NCBI GenBank assembly: GCA_902578935.1
Contig: CACHEU010000001.1
Coordinates: 310,001-374,000, forward strand
From: an uncultured Pelagibacteraceae bacterium
Lineage (GTDB): Bacteria > Pseudomonadota > Alphaproteobacteria > Pelagibacterales > Pelagibacteraceae
Length of the DNA stretch: 64,000 nt
Direction of reading: 5' to 3'
Below the pieces are notes generated by a model. The model did not search any database, was not told the origin of the DNA, and worked only from the letters and a program-made list of their open reading frames with translations. The position numbers and the translations under genes were made by a program. Positions 1 through 9,773 of this stretch are shown piece by piece (the stretch's first letter is position 1; each line of letters begins with the position of its first letter).

Positions 1-196
1 TGTTTGTAAAAGTCACGCAAAGTATTTGGTTTGGCCAAGCCTTTTTTTGCTCAACTATGTATGCTAATTTTGATGTCAAAACTTTTGTTTTGCCAGAGCC
101 AGCACCTGCGACAACTAATGTTGGTCCTGCTATATTGAGAACGGCAGATTTTTGTTGTTCATTTAATTCTTTAAGAAAATTTTCTTTTTCTTTCAT
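1..196 (-). CDS. UvrD/Rep-family DNA helicase, N-terminal fragment
   Basis: A minus-strand reading frame opens with ATG at 196 and runs off the left edge, giving the first 65 residues. It starts with a helicase Q motif (LNEQQKSAV, about residues 11-19) followed by a Walker A motif GAGSGKT at 31-37. This is the standard opening of superfamily 1A helicases such as UvrD, Rep and PcrA, which unwind DNA 3' to 5' in nucleotide excision and mismatch repair. The remaining motifs lie outside the window, so UvrD cannot be told from Rep. It is divergent from the AsmA-like gene, with 46 bases between the two starts. Confidence 0.85.
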   Translation of the reverse strand, partial: MKEKENFLKELNEQQKSAVLNIAGPTLVVAGAGSGKTKVLTSKLAYIVEQKKAWPNQILCVTFTN

Positions 197-242
197 GATA
201 AAGAGCTTTATTTTTACATCATACTGCTTATAAAACAACAAA

Positions 243-1688
243 ATGAAAACTTCAGCATTTAAAATTATAAGACTCTGGTTGAATAAATTAAAGCTTAATA
301 AGTCACAAAACTATTTAAATAAACGGACAATCTCAATTGGTATTACAACCTTTTTTGTATTAACGATTCTTTTTTACTTTTTAAAGCCAGTTTATTTTGA
401 CTATCAAGGAAACAAAAAACTTCTTCAAAATAAAATTAATAGTGTTTTCAAATTAAAAATGGATATTGACGGAAAGATTTCGTATAAAATTTTTCCAACT
501 CCAAGAATTTTAGTTGAGAATGTAAGATTAAATTTTATTCAATCAAATAAAAAAAAAATAAAAATAAAAAAATTATATATTTTAATTTCTCCGATAAATC
601 TTAACAATTTTGAAAATATTGATCTAAAAAAAATTCTTGTTAAAAATCAACAGTTAAAGATTCATCCAAATAATTTTAAAAAATATTTTAATTATTTGAC
701 CCTCCACAAGAAAAAAACTTTAATTTTTAAGAATTCTGATTTCTTTTTTGTAGATGCTCAGGGCAATAAAGTTGTATTTAATAATGGTAATTACAAGGAA
801 AAATTATCAGATAATGAACATAAAATAGAATCAAACGCCATTTTTTCTAAAAATAAAATTAATGTTAAATTTTTAAATAGAATTGGTTCAGAAAAATATT
901 TAAAAATAAGTATTCCTGATTTAAAACAGTCTTTAGATATTAATTTTGACAAAGAAAGTAATTTAAGTTTCTTATCAGGAGAATTGAAGCTGAGATTTCT
1001 TGAAACTCTTCTCTTATTAAACTTTAAAGGCAAAGAAGACTTTAAAATTACAAATTCTTTTTTGAGAAATAAATTTTTAAATTCCAAAATAAATGGAAAG
1101 ATTTCTTTTAAAGATAACTTTTATTTTGATTTTGATCTAGATATAAACCGAATAGATCTCAGAAAGCTTCTATTATACTATCCAATTTTTCAAACAGGTG
1201 GAGTTAGTAAAAAAATTAATGGCAAGCTTAATATTATTAATAAAAATACAGATTCATTTTTTGGAAATATAAAAGATAGCAAAATGATTTTAACATTTGA
1301 AAATGGTGATATAAAAATTAAAGATTTTTCTGCCAAAATAATGAATAGCACTGATATTAAATCGAATATCTCAATTTTACAAAATAATAAAAAGGCGATT
1401 ATTCAATTTTCAATAAGCCTCAATACTAAAGATCCTGTTAAATTTTTTAGAAAATTTGGTCTATATAATTTTAATAACAGCCCAACTTCTTTTCTTGTAA
1501 ATGGAAATATTGATATAAATGGTAAAAAAATTAATTTTAGAGAAGTAGTTAGAGATAATAATCAACGAATTAATAATAAAGAAATTTTGATTATGGAGAA
1601 AGCTTTTAATCGCTATGTTCTTAGCGAAGGAGTTATCGGTTTATTTGATTTTTTTAAAATTAAAAAATTTGCTCAAGAAATTTACTAA
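243..1688 (+). CDS. AsmA-like inner-membrane-anchored protein
   Basis: The 481-residue protein has a basic N-terminus, one membrane segment at about 32-50, and a long lysine- and asparagine-rich periplasmic part. Just after the membrane segment, the pattern around [19 protein letters not shown] (about 75-93) matches the start of AsmA-family proteins, where a new beta repeat follows the anchor. AsmA relatives are thought to move or organise phospholipids between the membranes. The call rests on topology and this N-terminal pattern only. The gene is extremely AT-rich and converges with fumC, ending 10 bases from its stop codon. Confidence 0.55.
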   Translation: MKTSAFKIIRLWLNKLKLNKSQNYLNKRTISIGITTFFVLTILFYFLKPVYFDYQGNKKLLQNKINSVFKLKMDIDGKISYKIFPTPRILVENVRLNFIQSNKKKIKIKKLYILISPINLNNFENIDLKKILVKNQQLKIHPNNFKKYFNYLTLHKKKTLIFKNSDFFFVDAQGNKVVFNNGNYKEKLSDNEHKIESNAIFSKNKINVKFLNRIGSEKYLKISIPDLKQSLDINFDKESNLSFLSGELKLRFLETLLLLNFKGKEDFKITNSFLRNKFLNSKINGKISFKDNFYFDFDLDINRIDLRKLLLYYPIFQTGGVSKKINGKLNIINKNTDSFFGNIKDSKMILTFENGDIKIKDFSAKIMNSTDIKSNISILQNNKKAIIQFSISLNTKDPVKFFRKFGLYNFNNSPTSFLVNGNIDINGKKINFREVVRDNNQRINNKEILIMEKAFNRYVLSEGVIGLFDFFKIKKFAQEIY

Positions 1689-1698
1689 AAAACAAAAT

Positions 1699-3090
1699 TT
1701 ATCTATTAGGAGCAACCATTCTTTTTGGATTGACAATTTTTAAAAATTCCTTTTCATTTATCAGGCCTGATTTTATAGCCTCTTCTTTTAAAGTTGTTCC
1801 ATTCTTATGTGCTAATTTCGCAATTTTAGCAGCATTATCGTAACCTATTTTTGGTGAGAGAGCTGTGACTAGCATTAAAGAATTATCAAGAAGAGATTTA
1901 ATTCTTTTTTTGTCAGCCTTGATTCCTTTGATACAATAATTTGCGAAACCTTTTGATGAGTCAGCCATTATATTTATAGATTGTAAAATATTATGTATAA
2001 TTAATGGTTTGAAAACATTTAATTCAAAGTGACCATGCGAACCTGCCATTGTTATACCGTTGTGATTGCCAATGACCTTTACACAAACCATAGTTACAGC
2101 CTCACATTGTGTAGGATTTACTTTACCAGGCATAATTGATGAACCCGGTTCATTTTCTGGAAGTATGAGTTCTCCATAACCAGCTCTTGGTCCAGACCCA
2201 AGAAACCTAATATCGTTTGCAATCTTCATAAGGCAAACCGCTGTTGTATTTAAGGTACCCGAAAAGTTTACTATTGAATCATGAGCAGCTAAGGCTGCAA
2301 ATTTGTTTTTAATTGGTTTAAATGGAAGTTTTGTTATTTTTTTGATCTCTTTTACAATTTTTTTATCAAAATTTTTTTTAGTATTTAAACCAGTACCAAC
2401 AGCGGTACCACCTTGGGCTAAATAGTAAATTTCATTTAAAGCTCTTTCAATTCTTTCAATACATTTTTTCAATTGAGAATGATATCCAGAGAACTCCTGC
2501 CCCAACGTTATTGGTGTAGCGTCCTGCAAATGTGTTCTTCCTAATTTAACTATTTTACGAAATTCTTTTACTTTTCTTCCCAATTGTTTTTCTAATAATT
2601 TTAGAGAAGGTAATAATTTATTTTTAGTTTTTATTGCAATTGCTATATGCATTGCCGTCGGAAATACATCATTAGTTGATTGAGATTTATTTACATGGTC
2701 GTTGGGGTGAACAGGTTTTTTTGTTCCCATTTTTCCATTCATCATTTGTATTGCTCTATTAGAAATTACTTCGTTAACATTCATGTTTGTTTGGGTTCCA
2801 GAACCGGTTTGCCAAACTTTTAATGGAAAATGATCATTTAGTTTTTCTTTGATAATTTCATCGGCTGCTTTAACTATATATTTGCTTATTTTTTTGTCTA
2901 AATCACCATTTTGAGAATTCACTATTGCTGCAGCTTTTTTAATTATAGCTATTGATTGAATTAGAATTGGTCTTACAAGAAAATCTCCAATATCGAAGTA
3001 TTTATTTGATCTTTGAGTTGATGCACCCCAATACTTATCACCAGGAACTTTAATTTTTCCTATAGAATCAAATTCCGTTCTATATTTCAT
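1699..3090 (-). CDS. fumC: Fumarate hydratase, class II
   Basis: This is the cytosolic TCA-cycle enzyme that interconverts fumarate and malate. The family signature [15 protein letters not shown] lies near residues 313-327, and the active-site stretches [13 protein letters not shown] and [10 protein letters not shown] are intact. I take the ATG at 3090 as the start (463 aa). A longer frame would begin at a TTG at 3102 but adds only four residues with no family support. A TATAAT at 3113-3108 could be its -10 box. Full length and iron-independent class II type; very secure. Confidence 0.96.
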   Translation of the reverse strand: MKYRTEFDSIGKIKVPGDKYWGASTQRSNKYFDIGDFLVRPILIQSIAIIKKAAAIVNSQNGDLDKKISKYIVKAADEIIKEKLNDHFPLKVWQTGSGTQTNMNVNEVISNRAIQMMNGKMGTKKPVHPNDHVNKSQSTNDVFPTAMHIAIAIKTKNKLLPSLKLLEKQLGRKVKEFRKIVKLGRTHLQDATPITLGQEFSGYHSQLKKCIERIERALNEIYYLAQGGTAVGTGLNTKKNFDKKIVKEIKKITKLPFKPIKNKFAALAAHDSIVNFSGTLNTTAVCLMKIANDIRFLGSGPRAGYGELILPENEPGSSIMPGKVNPTQCEAVTMVCVKVIGNHNGITMAGSHGHFELNVFKPLIIHNILQSINIMADSSKGFANYCIKGIKADKKRIKSLLDNSLMLVTALSPKIGYDNAAKIAKLAHKNGTTLKEEAIKSGLINEKEFLKIVNPKRMVAPNR

Positions 3091-3157
3091 TGATGTAACC
3101 AATTTATATTATACATAGAAAATTGTAAATAATTTAAGAATTAACTGTGGGGATTTT

Positions 3158-3532
3158 ATGACAAACTTCATTAGTGTGAAAAAATTTATGGAAAAATTTG
3201 GACAGGAGGTCAAAACAAAACCTGAGTTTCCATCAGAAAAAATAGTGAAATTAAGGTATGATTTGATAAAGGAAGAACTAGATGAATTCGAACAAGCTCT
3301 AAAAGATAAAAACCTAGAAGAGGTTGCGGATTCGCTTGCGGATATTCTATACGTTACCTATGGTGCAGGGCATGCTTTCGGTATAGATCTGGACAAATGC
3401 TTTGACGAGGTTCAAAGATCAAATATGAGTAAACTTGGGGCAGATGGAAAGCCAATTTATAATGAAGACGGCAAAGTTATGAAAGGACCTAAATATTTTA
3501 AACCTGATTTTTCAAAATTTGTTAAAAAATGA
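3158..3532 (+). CDS. All-alpha NTP pyrophosphohydrolase (HisE/MazG superfamily)
   Basis: The 124-residue protein has the metal-binding layout of all-alpha NTP pyrophosphatases: an EExxE helix (EELDE, about 38-42) followed by ExxD (EVADSLAD, about 55-62). A C-terminal tail GKVMKGPKYFKPDF is typical of the phosphoribosyl-ATP pyrophosphohydrolase-like subgroup. Such enzymes hydrolyse nucleoside triphosphates to monophosphates, often for house-cleaning. The substrate is not deducible, and this is not a standard HisE. A good GGGGA ribosome site precedes the ATG. Confidence 0.75.
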   Translation: MTNFISVKKFMEKFGQEVKTKPEFPSEKIVKLRYDLIKEELDEFEQALKDKNLEEVADSLADILYVTYGAGHAFGIDLDKCFDEVQRSNMSKLGADGKPIYNEDGKVMKGPKYFKPDFSKFVKK

Positions 3533-3624
3533 ATCCTCTTTAGTTTTTTGTCTCCAGGATTCCAATAGAACCAACAAAATAAACACAATATTTAAAGTTG
3601 GGGTTATTATTTTTTTATTAATTT

Positions 3625-4644
3625 TCATTTTAATAGGACGTTATCTTTTAGAGGTAATTGGGCGTAAATACAATCTGAAACAAATTTATGACCTATCCTA
3701 TTAGGATGACCTTCTCCCTCAACCCTGTAATTCTCTCCCTCCGGAAAGTAACAATTTATATGTTCTATGGATTCTTCTTTAAAAAATTTTTTATATTTAA
3801 TAAATTTTTCTTCTGGTATTTTGTTTAAAACAAGAAGTATAAATTTTGAATCATTTTCTTCGGCAATTTCTTTCATATTTAATATAATTTCTTTCGATAT
3901 TTTAGTTTCTTGAAAGGATCTTTTAAAAGAATTTAACTTTAGGATTTTTTTTTCAATTTTTGTAATTAATGCTGACCTGTTTCCTAGTGTTAGCTTTAAA
4001 TATTTTTTTGGCTTGTGAATTACTAGCTTTTGATTCTTAATTGACGCATAAGGCAAGCTTAATTTTCCTTCGGTACCTCTTGATCCTTTGTTTAGTAGAT
4101 GCATCCATGAGCCAGAAGCGATATTTCTAACTTCATGGTGAGGTATAAATCCATAAATTACCAATTTTATATTTTTTTCATTTTCAAATACATTTTGTAA
4201 CTTTAAAAACGATTGAACCCCTCCGTAGCCACCCACTCCATAATTTTTAATTTTGTAATTTTTAAATTTTTTTTGTAATAACCAGGAAAATGTGCTGCTG
4301 TCATCAACAGCCCAACCTTGTGTCAAAGAACCTCCAACAAAAACTATTTTGTTTTCTTCACTTTTATATCCGGTAAGGCGCTCACCGTTATCCAGATTGG
4401 TTAATTTAGTTGTTCTTCCGTTTTTTCCCCAGGGTTTAAAAATGTATTCACCAGGTTTTGGTTTCCAGCCTAATACTTTGTCTTCAACAAAAGATATTGG
4501 TTGATCTTTTAAATCAAAATCCAGTTCATTTCTCGGCTTCTCTCCAAGGACAAATCTTATAAACAATTCTAATACCAAGCATGTTAAAAATATACTTAGT
4601 ATAACTAAAAAAATATTTTGAACTCTATTTTTTGTCAAAATCAT
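3625..4644 (-). CDS. SGNH-hydrolase-like membrane-anchored protein
   Basis: The 339-residue protein has one N-terminal membrane segment (about 10-31). A GDSL/SGNH block I, GGSLTQG, follows at about 103-109, a glycine-rich block NYGVGGYGG follows that, and a C-terminal GHPNRIGH at about 311-318 fits block V with the catalytic His. In surface-polysaccharide loci such proteins often add or remove acetyl groups, but no substrate can be assigned. It is the last gene of a leftward run with an FkbM-type and a sugar O-methyltransferase, which suggests surface glycan decoration. Confidence 0.6.
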   Translation of the reverse strand: MILTKNRVQNIFLVILSIFLTCLVLELFIRFVLGEKPRNELDFDLKDQPISFVEDKVLGWKPKPGEYIFKPWGKNGRTTKLTNLDNGERLTGYKSEENKIVFVGGSLTQGWAVDDSSTFSWLLQKKFKNYKIKNYGVGGYGGVQSFLKLQNVFENEKNIKLVIYGFIPHHEVRNIASGSWMHLLNKGSRGTEGKLSLPYASIKNQKLVIHKPKKYLKLTLGNRSALITKIEKKILKLNSFKRSFQETKISKEIILNMKEIAEENDSKFILLVLNKIPEEKFIKYKKFFKEESIEHINCYFPEGENYRVEGEGHPNRIGHKFVSDCIYAQLPLKDNVLLK

Positions 4645-4672
4645 TTTTTAAACTTATTTATTTTTTTGGTTA

Positions 4673-5410
4673 TCAAATTAATCTTTTTATTTTTTTTAAA
4701 AATTCTACCATAGAGATAGGCATTAGTTTTAGAAGTATTCTTTTTAAAATATTGTCTTTTTTATTTAACCAAGACCTATCAAATAAAATATCAGGATTAT
4801 TTAATGAGTTTTCTTCGTAATTAATTTTATTTTTTAAATCGTCTCTTAAGAAAATACAGTTTCCAGTATGACAAACAAGTATATATCCCTTTTTTTTACC
4901 AACCTCGACTGTTGCGGAAAAACTGTTGCCTTGATTTTTTAAACTGTGCCTTTGAATTATTCCTGGCTCAATTGAGCTATTAATTTCTATCACAACAATT
5001 TTGGGTCTGTAATTCTCTAAAGCTTCCCAAACATCTAGATCGTAGGAATCTATATCAATAGACAAAATTTCAAAATCTAGGGGAATTTTTGTTTTTTCTA
5101 AAACTTTTTCTAATGAATTAGATGAACTTTTATTTTTATCAATCGTTCGATTAATTGCATAAATATTTGGATATCTTGATTCAGTTTTTTTTAAATCTTT
5201 AAACTTATTTCTATCACTCTCTATATAAATAGCTCTATAACCAAAATTTTTTACTAAATTAAATGTATTGCTGCCGTATTTACCATCCCATGCTCCAAAT
5301 TCACAACACCAACCATTTTTTACAAGTTCTAATTTTTTTAAAATTTCCTCCAAAATTCCGTCCTCACCATTTTGAGAATATATGTTTTTTTTAAAATCAT
5401 TAAACACCAT
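4673..5410 (-). CDS. FkbM-like SAM-dependent methyltransferase
   Basis: The 245-residue protein opens with YSQNGEDGIL, then a Rossmann-type SAM-binding motif CEFGAWDG (about 35-42) and an acidic strand end YIESD. Later LSIDIDSYDLDVWEAL and VIEIN complete the fold seen in FkbM and related sugar O-methyltransferases. It probably methylates a hydroxyl on a glycan or glycolipid; the target is unknown. It lies 28 bases upstream of the SGNH gene and 20 bases downstream of another methyltransferase, probably in one leftward transcript. Confidence 0.65.
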   Translation of the reverse strand: MVFNDFKKNIYSQNGEDGILEEILKKLELVKNGWCCEFGAWDGKYGSNTFNLVKNFGYRAIYIESDRNKFKDLKKTESRYPNIYAINRTIDKNKSSSNSLEKVLEKTKIPLDFEILSIDIDSYDLDVWEALENYRPKIVVIEINSSIEPGIIQRHSLKNQGNSFSATVEVGKKKGYILVCHTGNCIFLRDDLKNKINYEENSLNNPDILFDRSWLNKKDNILKRILLKLMPISMVEFLKKIKRLI

Positions 5411-5430
5411 ATTGCCGTTCCTATATTAAG

Positions 5431-6450
5431 TTAATTCTTTTTAGAGGTTAAAAATATTGATTTTTTTTTATATTCATCAATTAAATTTTCATTCCATTGA
5501 ATATCTAAATTTCCATCAAAAAATTTGTTTAGCAATTCTGGATTAAAAGTTGTTCTTGGATCATGGTCACCATAAGATACTATGGATATATCTTTAATTT
5601 TATTTTTTTTAATGTAAGACACATAATTTTTTATCGCTTTTTCCGGCATTTCTACGAAAGAAGCTGCATTATGAAAATGATCTATTTTTGTATCTAATTT
5701 TTCAATTTCCCAAGGAGGCACACAAATAATTTCAAGCTCATCATCATTACTAAAAGATATTTTTTTAGATTCACAAGTATTTAAATAATTTTTTACAGAT
5801 TTGCCATAAAAGTGTTCCAGGTACTCCGATCCGACATATATGTTAGGAACAGCGTCTAGATAAATAATTTTTTTTATATTTGAAAAATTTGTTAATAAAA
5901 AATGAATATTAGCTCCGAAACCTCCGCCAATCTCAAAAAAACTTTTTATCTTTTTAAAATCAAAGGTTTTTGAAAGAATGTCTATTCTATGCGCCATATT
6001 TAGATAATGTGTAGAATATAATGAATTATTTAAATTAAAGTTGCTAACACAGCCAAATTCAACTGTCCTGTCAAATTTGTATTTTTTAATTAAGTTTTTA
6101 ACCATTTCATTATTTTTATAAACTATAGATAAATTTTTTAGATAATTATTTATATGATCAGATGTAACTGCTAATTGACCCTGAAAAATTTTTTTAATTA
6201 AAGGAAAATCAAAAAAGGTTGATACAATTCTACCCTTTAAGTTTAACTCATTTCTAAAATCATACACTAAGCTGTCAGTATAGCTTGTTCCCACACCCGA
6301 GTTTAACCCTCTAAAATTTTCTAATCCATTTTTTTTTAATTGATAAATAGTCCTTTTATTTTTGTAATCCCAGTAAGGTCCTGATGAATACAAACTTCTA
6401 TCCACTTTTTTTTCATCACTTAACAGTTTATTTAAAAGTTTATTATTCAT
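5431..6450 (-). CDS. Putative sugar O-methyltransferase
   Basis: The 339-residue protein has a SAM-binding motif FFEIGGGFGAN near 169-179, followed by a hydrophobic strand and an acidic residue (IIYLDAVPN). This is the pattern of the putative sugar O-methyltransferase family in polysaccharide and O-antigen islands. It resembles the rightward gene at 6634-7728 (EIGGGFGS), suggesting paralogy within the region. Its ATG lies only four bases from a partial copy of the tmRNA 3'-end repeat, and no Shine-Dalgarno site is visible. Confidence 0.6.
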   Translation of the reverse strand: MNNKLLNKLLSDEKKVDRSLYSSGPYWDYKNKRTIYQLKKNGLENFRGLNSGVGTSYTDSLVYDFRNELNLKGRIVSTFFDFPLIKKIFQGQLAVTSDHINNYLKNLSIVYKNNEMVKNLIKKYKFDRTVEFGCVSNFNLNNSLYSTHYLNMAHRIDILSKTFDFKKIKSFFEIGGGFGANIHFLLTNFSNIKKIIYLDAVPNIYVGSEYLEHFYGKSVKNYLNTCESKKISFSNDDELEIICVPPWEIEKLDTKIDHFHNAASFVEMPEKAIKNYVSYIKKNKIKDISIVSYGDHDPRTTFNPELLNKFFDGNLDIQWNENLIDEYKKKSIFLTSKKN

Positions 6451-6454
6451 TTTT

Positions 6455-6475
6455 AAGGGGCGTTCTGTTTCGCCC
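6455..6475. repeat. Partial copy of the tmRNA 3'-end repeat
   Basis: The first 15 bases (aaggggcgttctgtt) match the repeats at 9836 and 11791 exactly, then the sequence diverges but closes a short GGGCG/CGCCC hairpin. I read it as a decayed outer attachment site left by an earlier island insertion at the tmRNA 3' end. It could also be the original chromosomal flank. Confidence 0.5.
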
Positions 6476-6633
6476 TCAATTTTAATTAATAGCAGAAAAT
6501 ATAGTTTTTTGAAAACACTTCATTTGAATAGTTAAGATAGTTTGATTATTTTTTTTGTGATATATGATTATTAAATGAAACTTACTTATCGTCCAGAAAT
6601 GAATAGTCTACTAGTAACCCTTGTCGTATAATT

Positions 6634-7728
6634 ATGAAAGATTTCTCTTACTTAATTGATGTATACAAAAAAACAAAAGAAGATGAAAAATTATTTATTC
6701 ACAATCAAAGCATTCATTGGGACAAACATTATAAAGAAGATAAAAAATTTTATAATTTAGATAATTTAATTCATTTTAGAAATAATCAAATTTTATCAGA
6801 AGGTTTAGATGATGCTATGAATTTACAAAATAGTTTTAATTTATTAGAAGCGCTTAAATATTTTGATGGTAATTTTTTAAAAAAACATCTTCCTGAAAAA
6901 AATGTAGGGAACTGTCATTATTCAATTAATTTTTTAGGTTATTGGTTTGATAATGGAATAATTCATCACCTTAAATGGTATGAAGAAATAGAGAAATATA
7001 TTAAGAATAATTTCTTTATATTAGAGATTGGTGGCGGATTTGGTTCTTTAGCAAGAATTATTATAAATGATAAAAAATGTAAATATTTTTTAATTGATTT
7101 GCCAGAGGCAAACTTAATGAGTAACTATTATTTACAAAATTATTTTCCTGAAAAAAAAATATTTAATTATTCTGATTATAAAGAAAAATTATTAGAGGAT
7201 GTTATTCAAAATTATGATATTTTTATTTTACCTCCTGGAACTTTAGATAAGCAAAATATAAAATTTGATTTTATTATTAATTCCAGGTCTTTTATGGAGA
7301 TGAACAAAAAGATAATTAAAGAATATTTTAATCTAATTCAGTCTAAAGTTAATAGAGATGGTTATTTTTTAAATATTAATAGATATTTAAAATCAACTGT
7401 TGGAGAAGATATAAAATTTGATGAATATCCTTATGATAATTTATGGAATGTAGTAATTTCAAAAAAAAGTTTTTTACAAGACAGCATACATTTTTTATTA
7501 GTTCAAAGACAAATTAATGAAGGAAATATAAAAAATGAATTATTGAAGTTAAAAAATTCTAGTAAAAAATATAAAAGTTCAATTTTTGATAGGTTAAGGT
7601 TTATAAAATATCATATTAAAAGATTTGCTTGGTTAACTGTTAAAACAATTTTAACTAATTTATTTACTAAAAAATTTTTAAAAAAATTGGCAAAAGTTAT
7701 TTACAATATTAGTGAAATTGGTAATTAA
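6634..7728 (+). CDS. Putative sugar O-methyltransferase (second copy)
   Basis: The 364-residue protein has a SAM-binding motif ILEIGGGFGS at about 128-137, followed by KYFLIDLPEANL, matching the same putative sugar O-methyltransferase family as the divergent 5431-6450 gene. The C-terminal 60 residues are very lysine-rich, with a hydrophobic stretch. It is among the most AT-rich genes of the window, in keeping with horizontally acquired surface-modification genes. A TATAAT ends one base before the ATG, too close to be its promoter, so the true transcript start is unresolved. Confidence 0.6.
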   Translation: MKDFSYLIDVYKKTKEDEKLFIHNQSIHWDKHYKEDKKFYNLDNLIHFRNNQILSEGLDDAMNLQNSFNLLEALKYFDGNFLKKHLPEKNVGNCHYSINFLGYWFDNGIIHHLKWYEEIEKYIKNNFFILEIGGGFGSLARIIINDKKCKYFLIDLPEANLMSNYYLQNYFPEKKIFNYSDYKEKLLEDVIQNYDIFILPPGTLDKQNIKFDFIINSRSFMEMNKKIIKEYFNLIQSKVNRDGYFLNINRYLKSTVGEDIKFDEYPYDNLWNVVISKKSFLQDSIHFLLVQRQINEGNIKNELLKLKNSSKKYKSSIFDRLRFIKYHIKRFAWLTVKTILTNLFTKKFLKKLAKVIYNISEIGN

Positions 7729-7774
7729 AGGACAGTAATTCTAGATCATAAAAAACGTCAATTTCTTTGCTAGG

Positions 7775-7792
7775 TGAGTCCGTATTGAGTCC
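7775..7792 (+). repeat. Paired TGAGTCC repeat, 11-bp period
   Basis: TGAGTCC occurs at 7775-7781 and 7786-7792, exactly 11 bases apart. The unit and spacer closely resemble the TGCGTC repeats near 9934 and 11730. It overlaps the likely -35 box of the nuclease gene (TTGAGT at 7785-7790). It may be an integrase arm-type site, a regulator site, or both. Confidence 0.45.
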
Positions 7793-7813
7793 AACGGTGT
7801 GAAAGGTTATGGT
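7785..7813 (+). promoter_or_regulatory. Predicted promoter of the HNH nuclease gene
   Basis: TTGAGT at 7785-7790 and TATGGT at 7808-7813 are 17 bases apart. The -10 box ends six bases before the ATG at 7820, so transcription would begin at or next to the start codon and give a leaderless message. The same geometry occurs before the genes at 9979 and 18090. Confidence 0.45.
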
Positions 7814-7819
7814 GTGTCT

Positions 7820-8818
7820 ATGATTTCTTCAACATTAAAAGAAATTGCATCTAAATATTTAGATGAAAAAAATACACCAATAGCAAATAATAAATTTGCA
7901 TCTTTTGTTAGAGAGGCGGCTAAAGAAAAAATTAAGCCTAAAGTTAAAAAAAATAGAGATCATTTTTTTTATAAAAGTAGTCCAGGAAGACCTCCTCATT
8001 GGGCAGATGTACCTTGGATTGGTATTTATGATCCAAACGTCACTACTACAGCGCAGCATGGCTATTATATAACTTATCTATTTTCTATAGATATGAAGAG
8101 GGTATATCTAAATTTAAATCAAGGAATGACAGACTTAGAAAGCGAACTCGGACCTAAAGGAGCTGCTCAAGAACTATTAAGAAGAGCAGAATTTATTCGC
8201 GATAGAGTTAAGGAATATAAAAAATCTTTTAACGATAAACCTATTAATCTTTCAATTGATTTAGCAGGAAGTACAAAAAGACCAATGCTTTATGAAAAAG
8301 GTTTTGCTTTTGGAAAAGAATATGACTTAACAAAAGATTTAAATGAAGAAGAGCTAACTATCGATCTTAACAATATGATTGATTTGTATACTATGTTGGT
8401 TTTTAGAGGTGGAACTGATCCCGATATAGTAGATGATTATGTTTCTGATGATATTGGTGAAGAGGAAGAGGAGGAAAAAAAAGAAGAAACTTTAATAGAG
8501 AAAAGAAGAAAAAAACTCCATAGAACAACTGAAAGATCAAGTACCAACGCAAGAAAAGTTAAACAAAAGTTAGGCTATACTTGTGAGGTTTGTGGTTTTA
8601 ATTTTAAAGAAAAATTTGGAGATATTAGTTTAAATAAAAAAAAGGAGGAATTCATCGAAGCCCACCATAAAATACCTGTACACACACTTCCTGAAAATGA
8701 GACAATAGAATTTAAAATTGATGATTTTGCTGTTCTATGTTCTAATTGTCATCGGATGGCGCATAAAAGAAAAGAGCCATATACCATAGAAGAATTAAAA
8801 GGATTTTTAAAAAAATGA
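7820..8818 (+). CDS. DUF3578 (McrB N-terminal-like) / HNH endonuclease
   Basis: The 332-residue protein joins two domains. The N-terminal half contains HWADVPWIGIYD and YITYLFSID..VYLNLNQG, the pattern of DUF3578, also found at the N-terminus of McrB-type restriction subunits. An acidic linker (about residues 213-225) leads to an HNH nuclease: CEVC (about 254), EAHHKIP (about 279-285) and LCSNCHRMAH (about 306-315), with four zinc-type cysteines and the catalytic His pair. Such fusions are modification-dependent restriction enzymes acting on foreign DNA. I choose the ATG at 7820 because a promoter overlaps the alternative GTG at 7799. The stop overlaps the next ATG by four bases. Confidence 0.75.
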   Translation: MISSTLKEIASKYLDEKNTPIANNKFASFVREAAKEKIKPKVKKNRDHFFYKSSPGRPPHWADVPWIGIYDPNVTTTAQHGYYITYLFSIDMKRVYLNLNQGMTDLESELGPKGAAQELLRRAEFIRDRVKEYKKSFNDKPINLSIDLAGSTKRPMLYEKGFAFGKEYDLTKDLNEEELTIDLNNMIDLYTMLVFRGGTDPDIVDDYVSDDIGEEEEEEKKEETLIEKRRKKLHRTTERSSTNARKVKQKLGYTCEVCGFNFKEKFGDISLNKKKEEFIEAHHKIPVHTLPENETIEFKIDDFAVLCSNCHRMAHKRKEPYTIEELKGFLKK

Positions 8819-9741
8819 AAAAACTTTTAGGGATCTTGGTTCTGGGTTTGTTGTGGAGTGGCCCTGTGGTAGCAAGTTGTAGTGACTTTTTAGATTTCTC
8901 CTGGAAATTTGTTGGAAAAGATAGAGTCACGCATGTCAATAGTAGTAATGCTCATTACGCAGAATTTACTTTTAAAAGCACTTCCGACAAAACAATTAGA
9001 ATAAACTTTGTAAGATTAACTACAGCAGATGGTAAAATAGTTAAAAAAGATGAGTATGTTGATTTTTATATTAAACCTTTTGGCAAAGATAGTGATTTAA
9101 TGTACGGCATGAAATCTCTAAATTTAGATGTTGTAACGTCTGGAGGTTATTCATGTAGATTTGAAAATCAACCAGCAAAAAAAACCTCAACAACAAATAG
9201 CAACAAATCAAACAACACTGAGGAAAGTCCAGCATTAGTTCTCCTAGTAGTTTTTGCCATCATAGGTTTTATTATCTATAAGCTTGTAGGTTCAAAAAAT
9301 AATCCCGACTCTAATTTTACTAGTAAGTCACAACCTGCTTCTTCTAAATATCAAGTATCACCAAATAAAAATTTACAAAAAAATACCGTCAAAATTTTAT
9401 CAGTAAAGGAATTTAATAAAAAAATTAAAAATTATATACCATCACATCAGGTTGCTAGTCTTCCCAGAATAGGTGATGTAGAGGGACAGGAATTTCAATG
9501 TGGTTGTGGAAAATCTCATATTATGAATTTTAATCAACATTACTTTATTGCGGATGGAGGTATATATAAGGCTGTTTTTTTATCTCCAGCTTGTGGATAT
9601 CTAAATGCACTAAAATTAAAAGGACCAATGACAACTGGTATTAAAAATTTATGCAGTACAAAATATTTAGCTAATAAACCAAAATATGGTTTTAATGATT
9701 ATCCAGATATAGCCGGATCGATTGATAAGTATTTTAAATAA
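8815..9741 (+). CDS. Unknown secreted/membrane protein coupled to the HNH nuclease
   Basis: The 308-residue protein is of unrecognised family. It has a signal peptide (MKKLLGILVLGLLWSGPVVA), an extracytoplasmic part of about 115 residues, a low-complexity Ser/Thr/Asn linker, one membrane segment (about 140-160), and a C-terminal part with CGCGKSH (about 228-234) and two further cysteines that could bind metal. The ATG overlaps the nuclease stop (ATGA), so translation is probably coupled. This may mean a joint role or mere packing. The signal sequence is nearly the same at DNA level as in two later genes. Confidence 0.7.
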   Translation: MKKLLGILVLGLLWSGPVVASCSDFLDFSWKFVGKDRVTHVNSSNAHYAEFTFKSTSDKTIRINFVRLTTADGKIVKKDEYVDFYIKPFGKDSDLMYGMKSLNLDVVTSGGYSCRFENQPAKKTSTTNSNKSNNTEESPALVLLVVFAIIGFIIYKLVGSKNNPDSNFTSKSQPASSKYQVSPNKNLQKNTVKILSVKEFNKKIKNYIPSHQVASLPRIGDVEGQEFQCGCGKSHIMNFNQHYFIADGGIYKAVFLSPACGYLNALKLKGPMTTGIKNLCSTKYLANKPKYGFNDYPDIAGSIDKYFK

Positions 9742-9773
9742 TTCCCCCGCGCACGCACTTTGCCTGTCGTCAC

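Noticed and set aside
3519-3704. 61-residue plus-strand frame with a hydrophobic stretch after the NTP pyrophosphatase
   Set aside because: It overlaps the end of the pyrophosphatase and the end of the convergent SGNH gene, has no ribosome site, and its hydrophobic part comes from the AT-rich spacer.
6627-6632. TATAAT directly before the 6634 methyltransferase as its promoter
   Set aside because: Only one base lies between it and the ATG, so transcription would start inside the gene, and no -35 box is present at the right distance.
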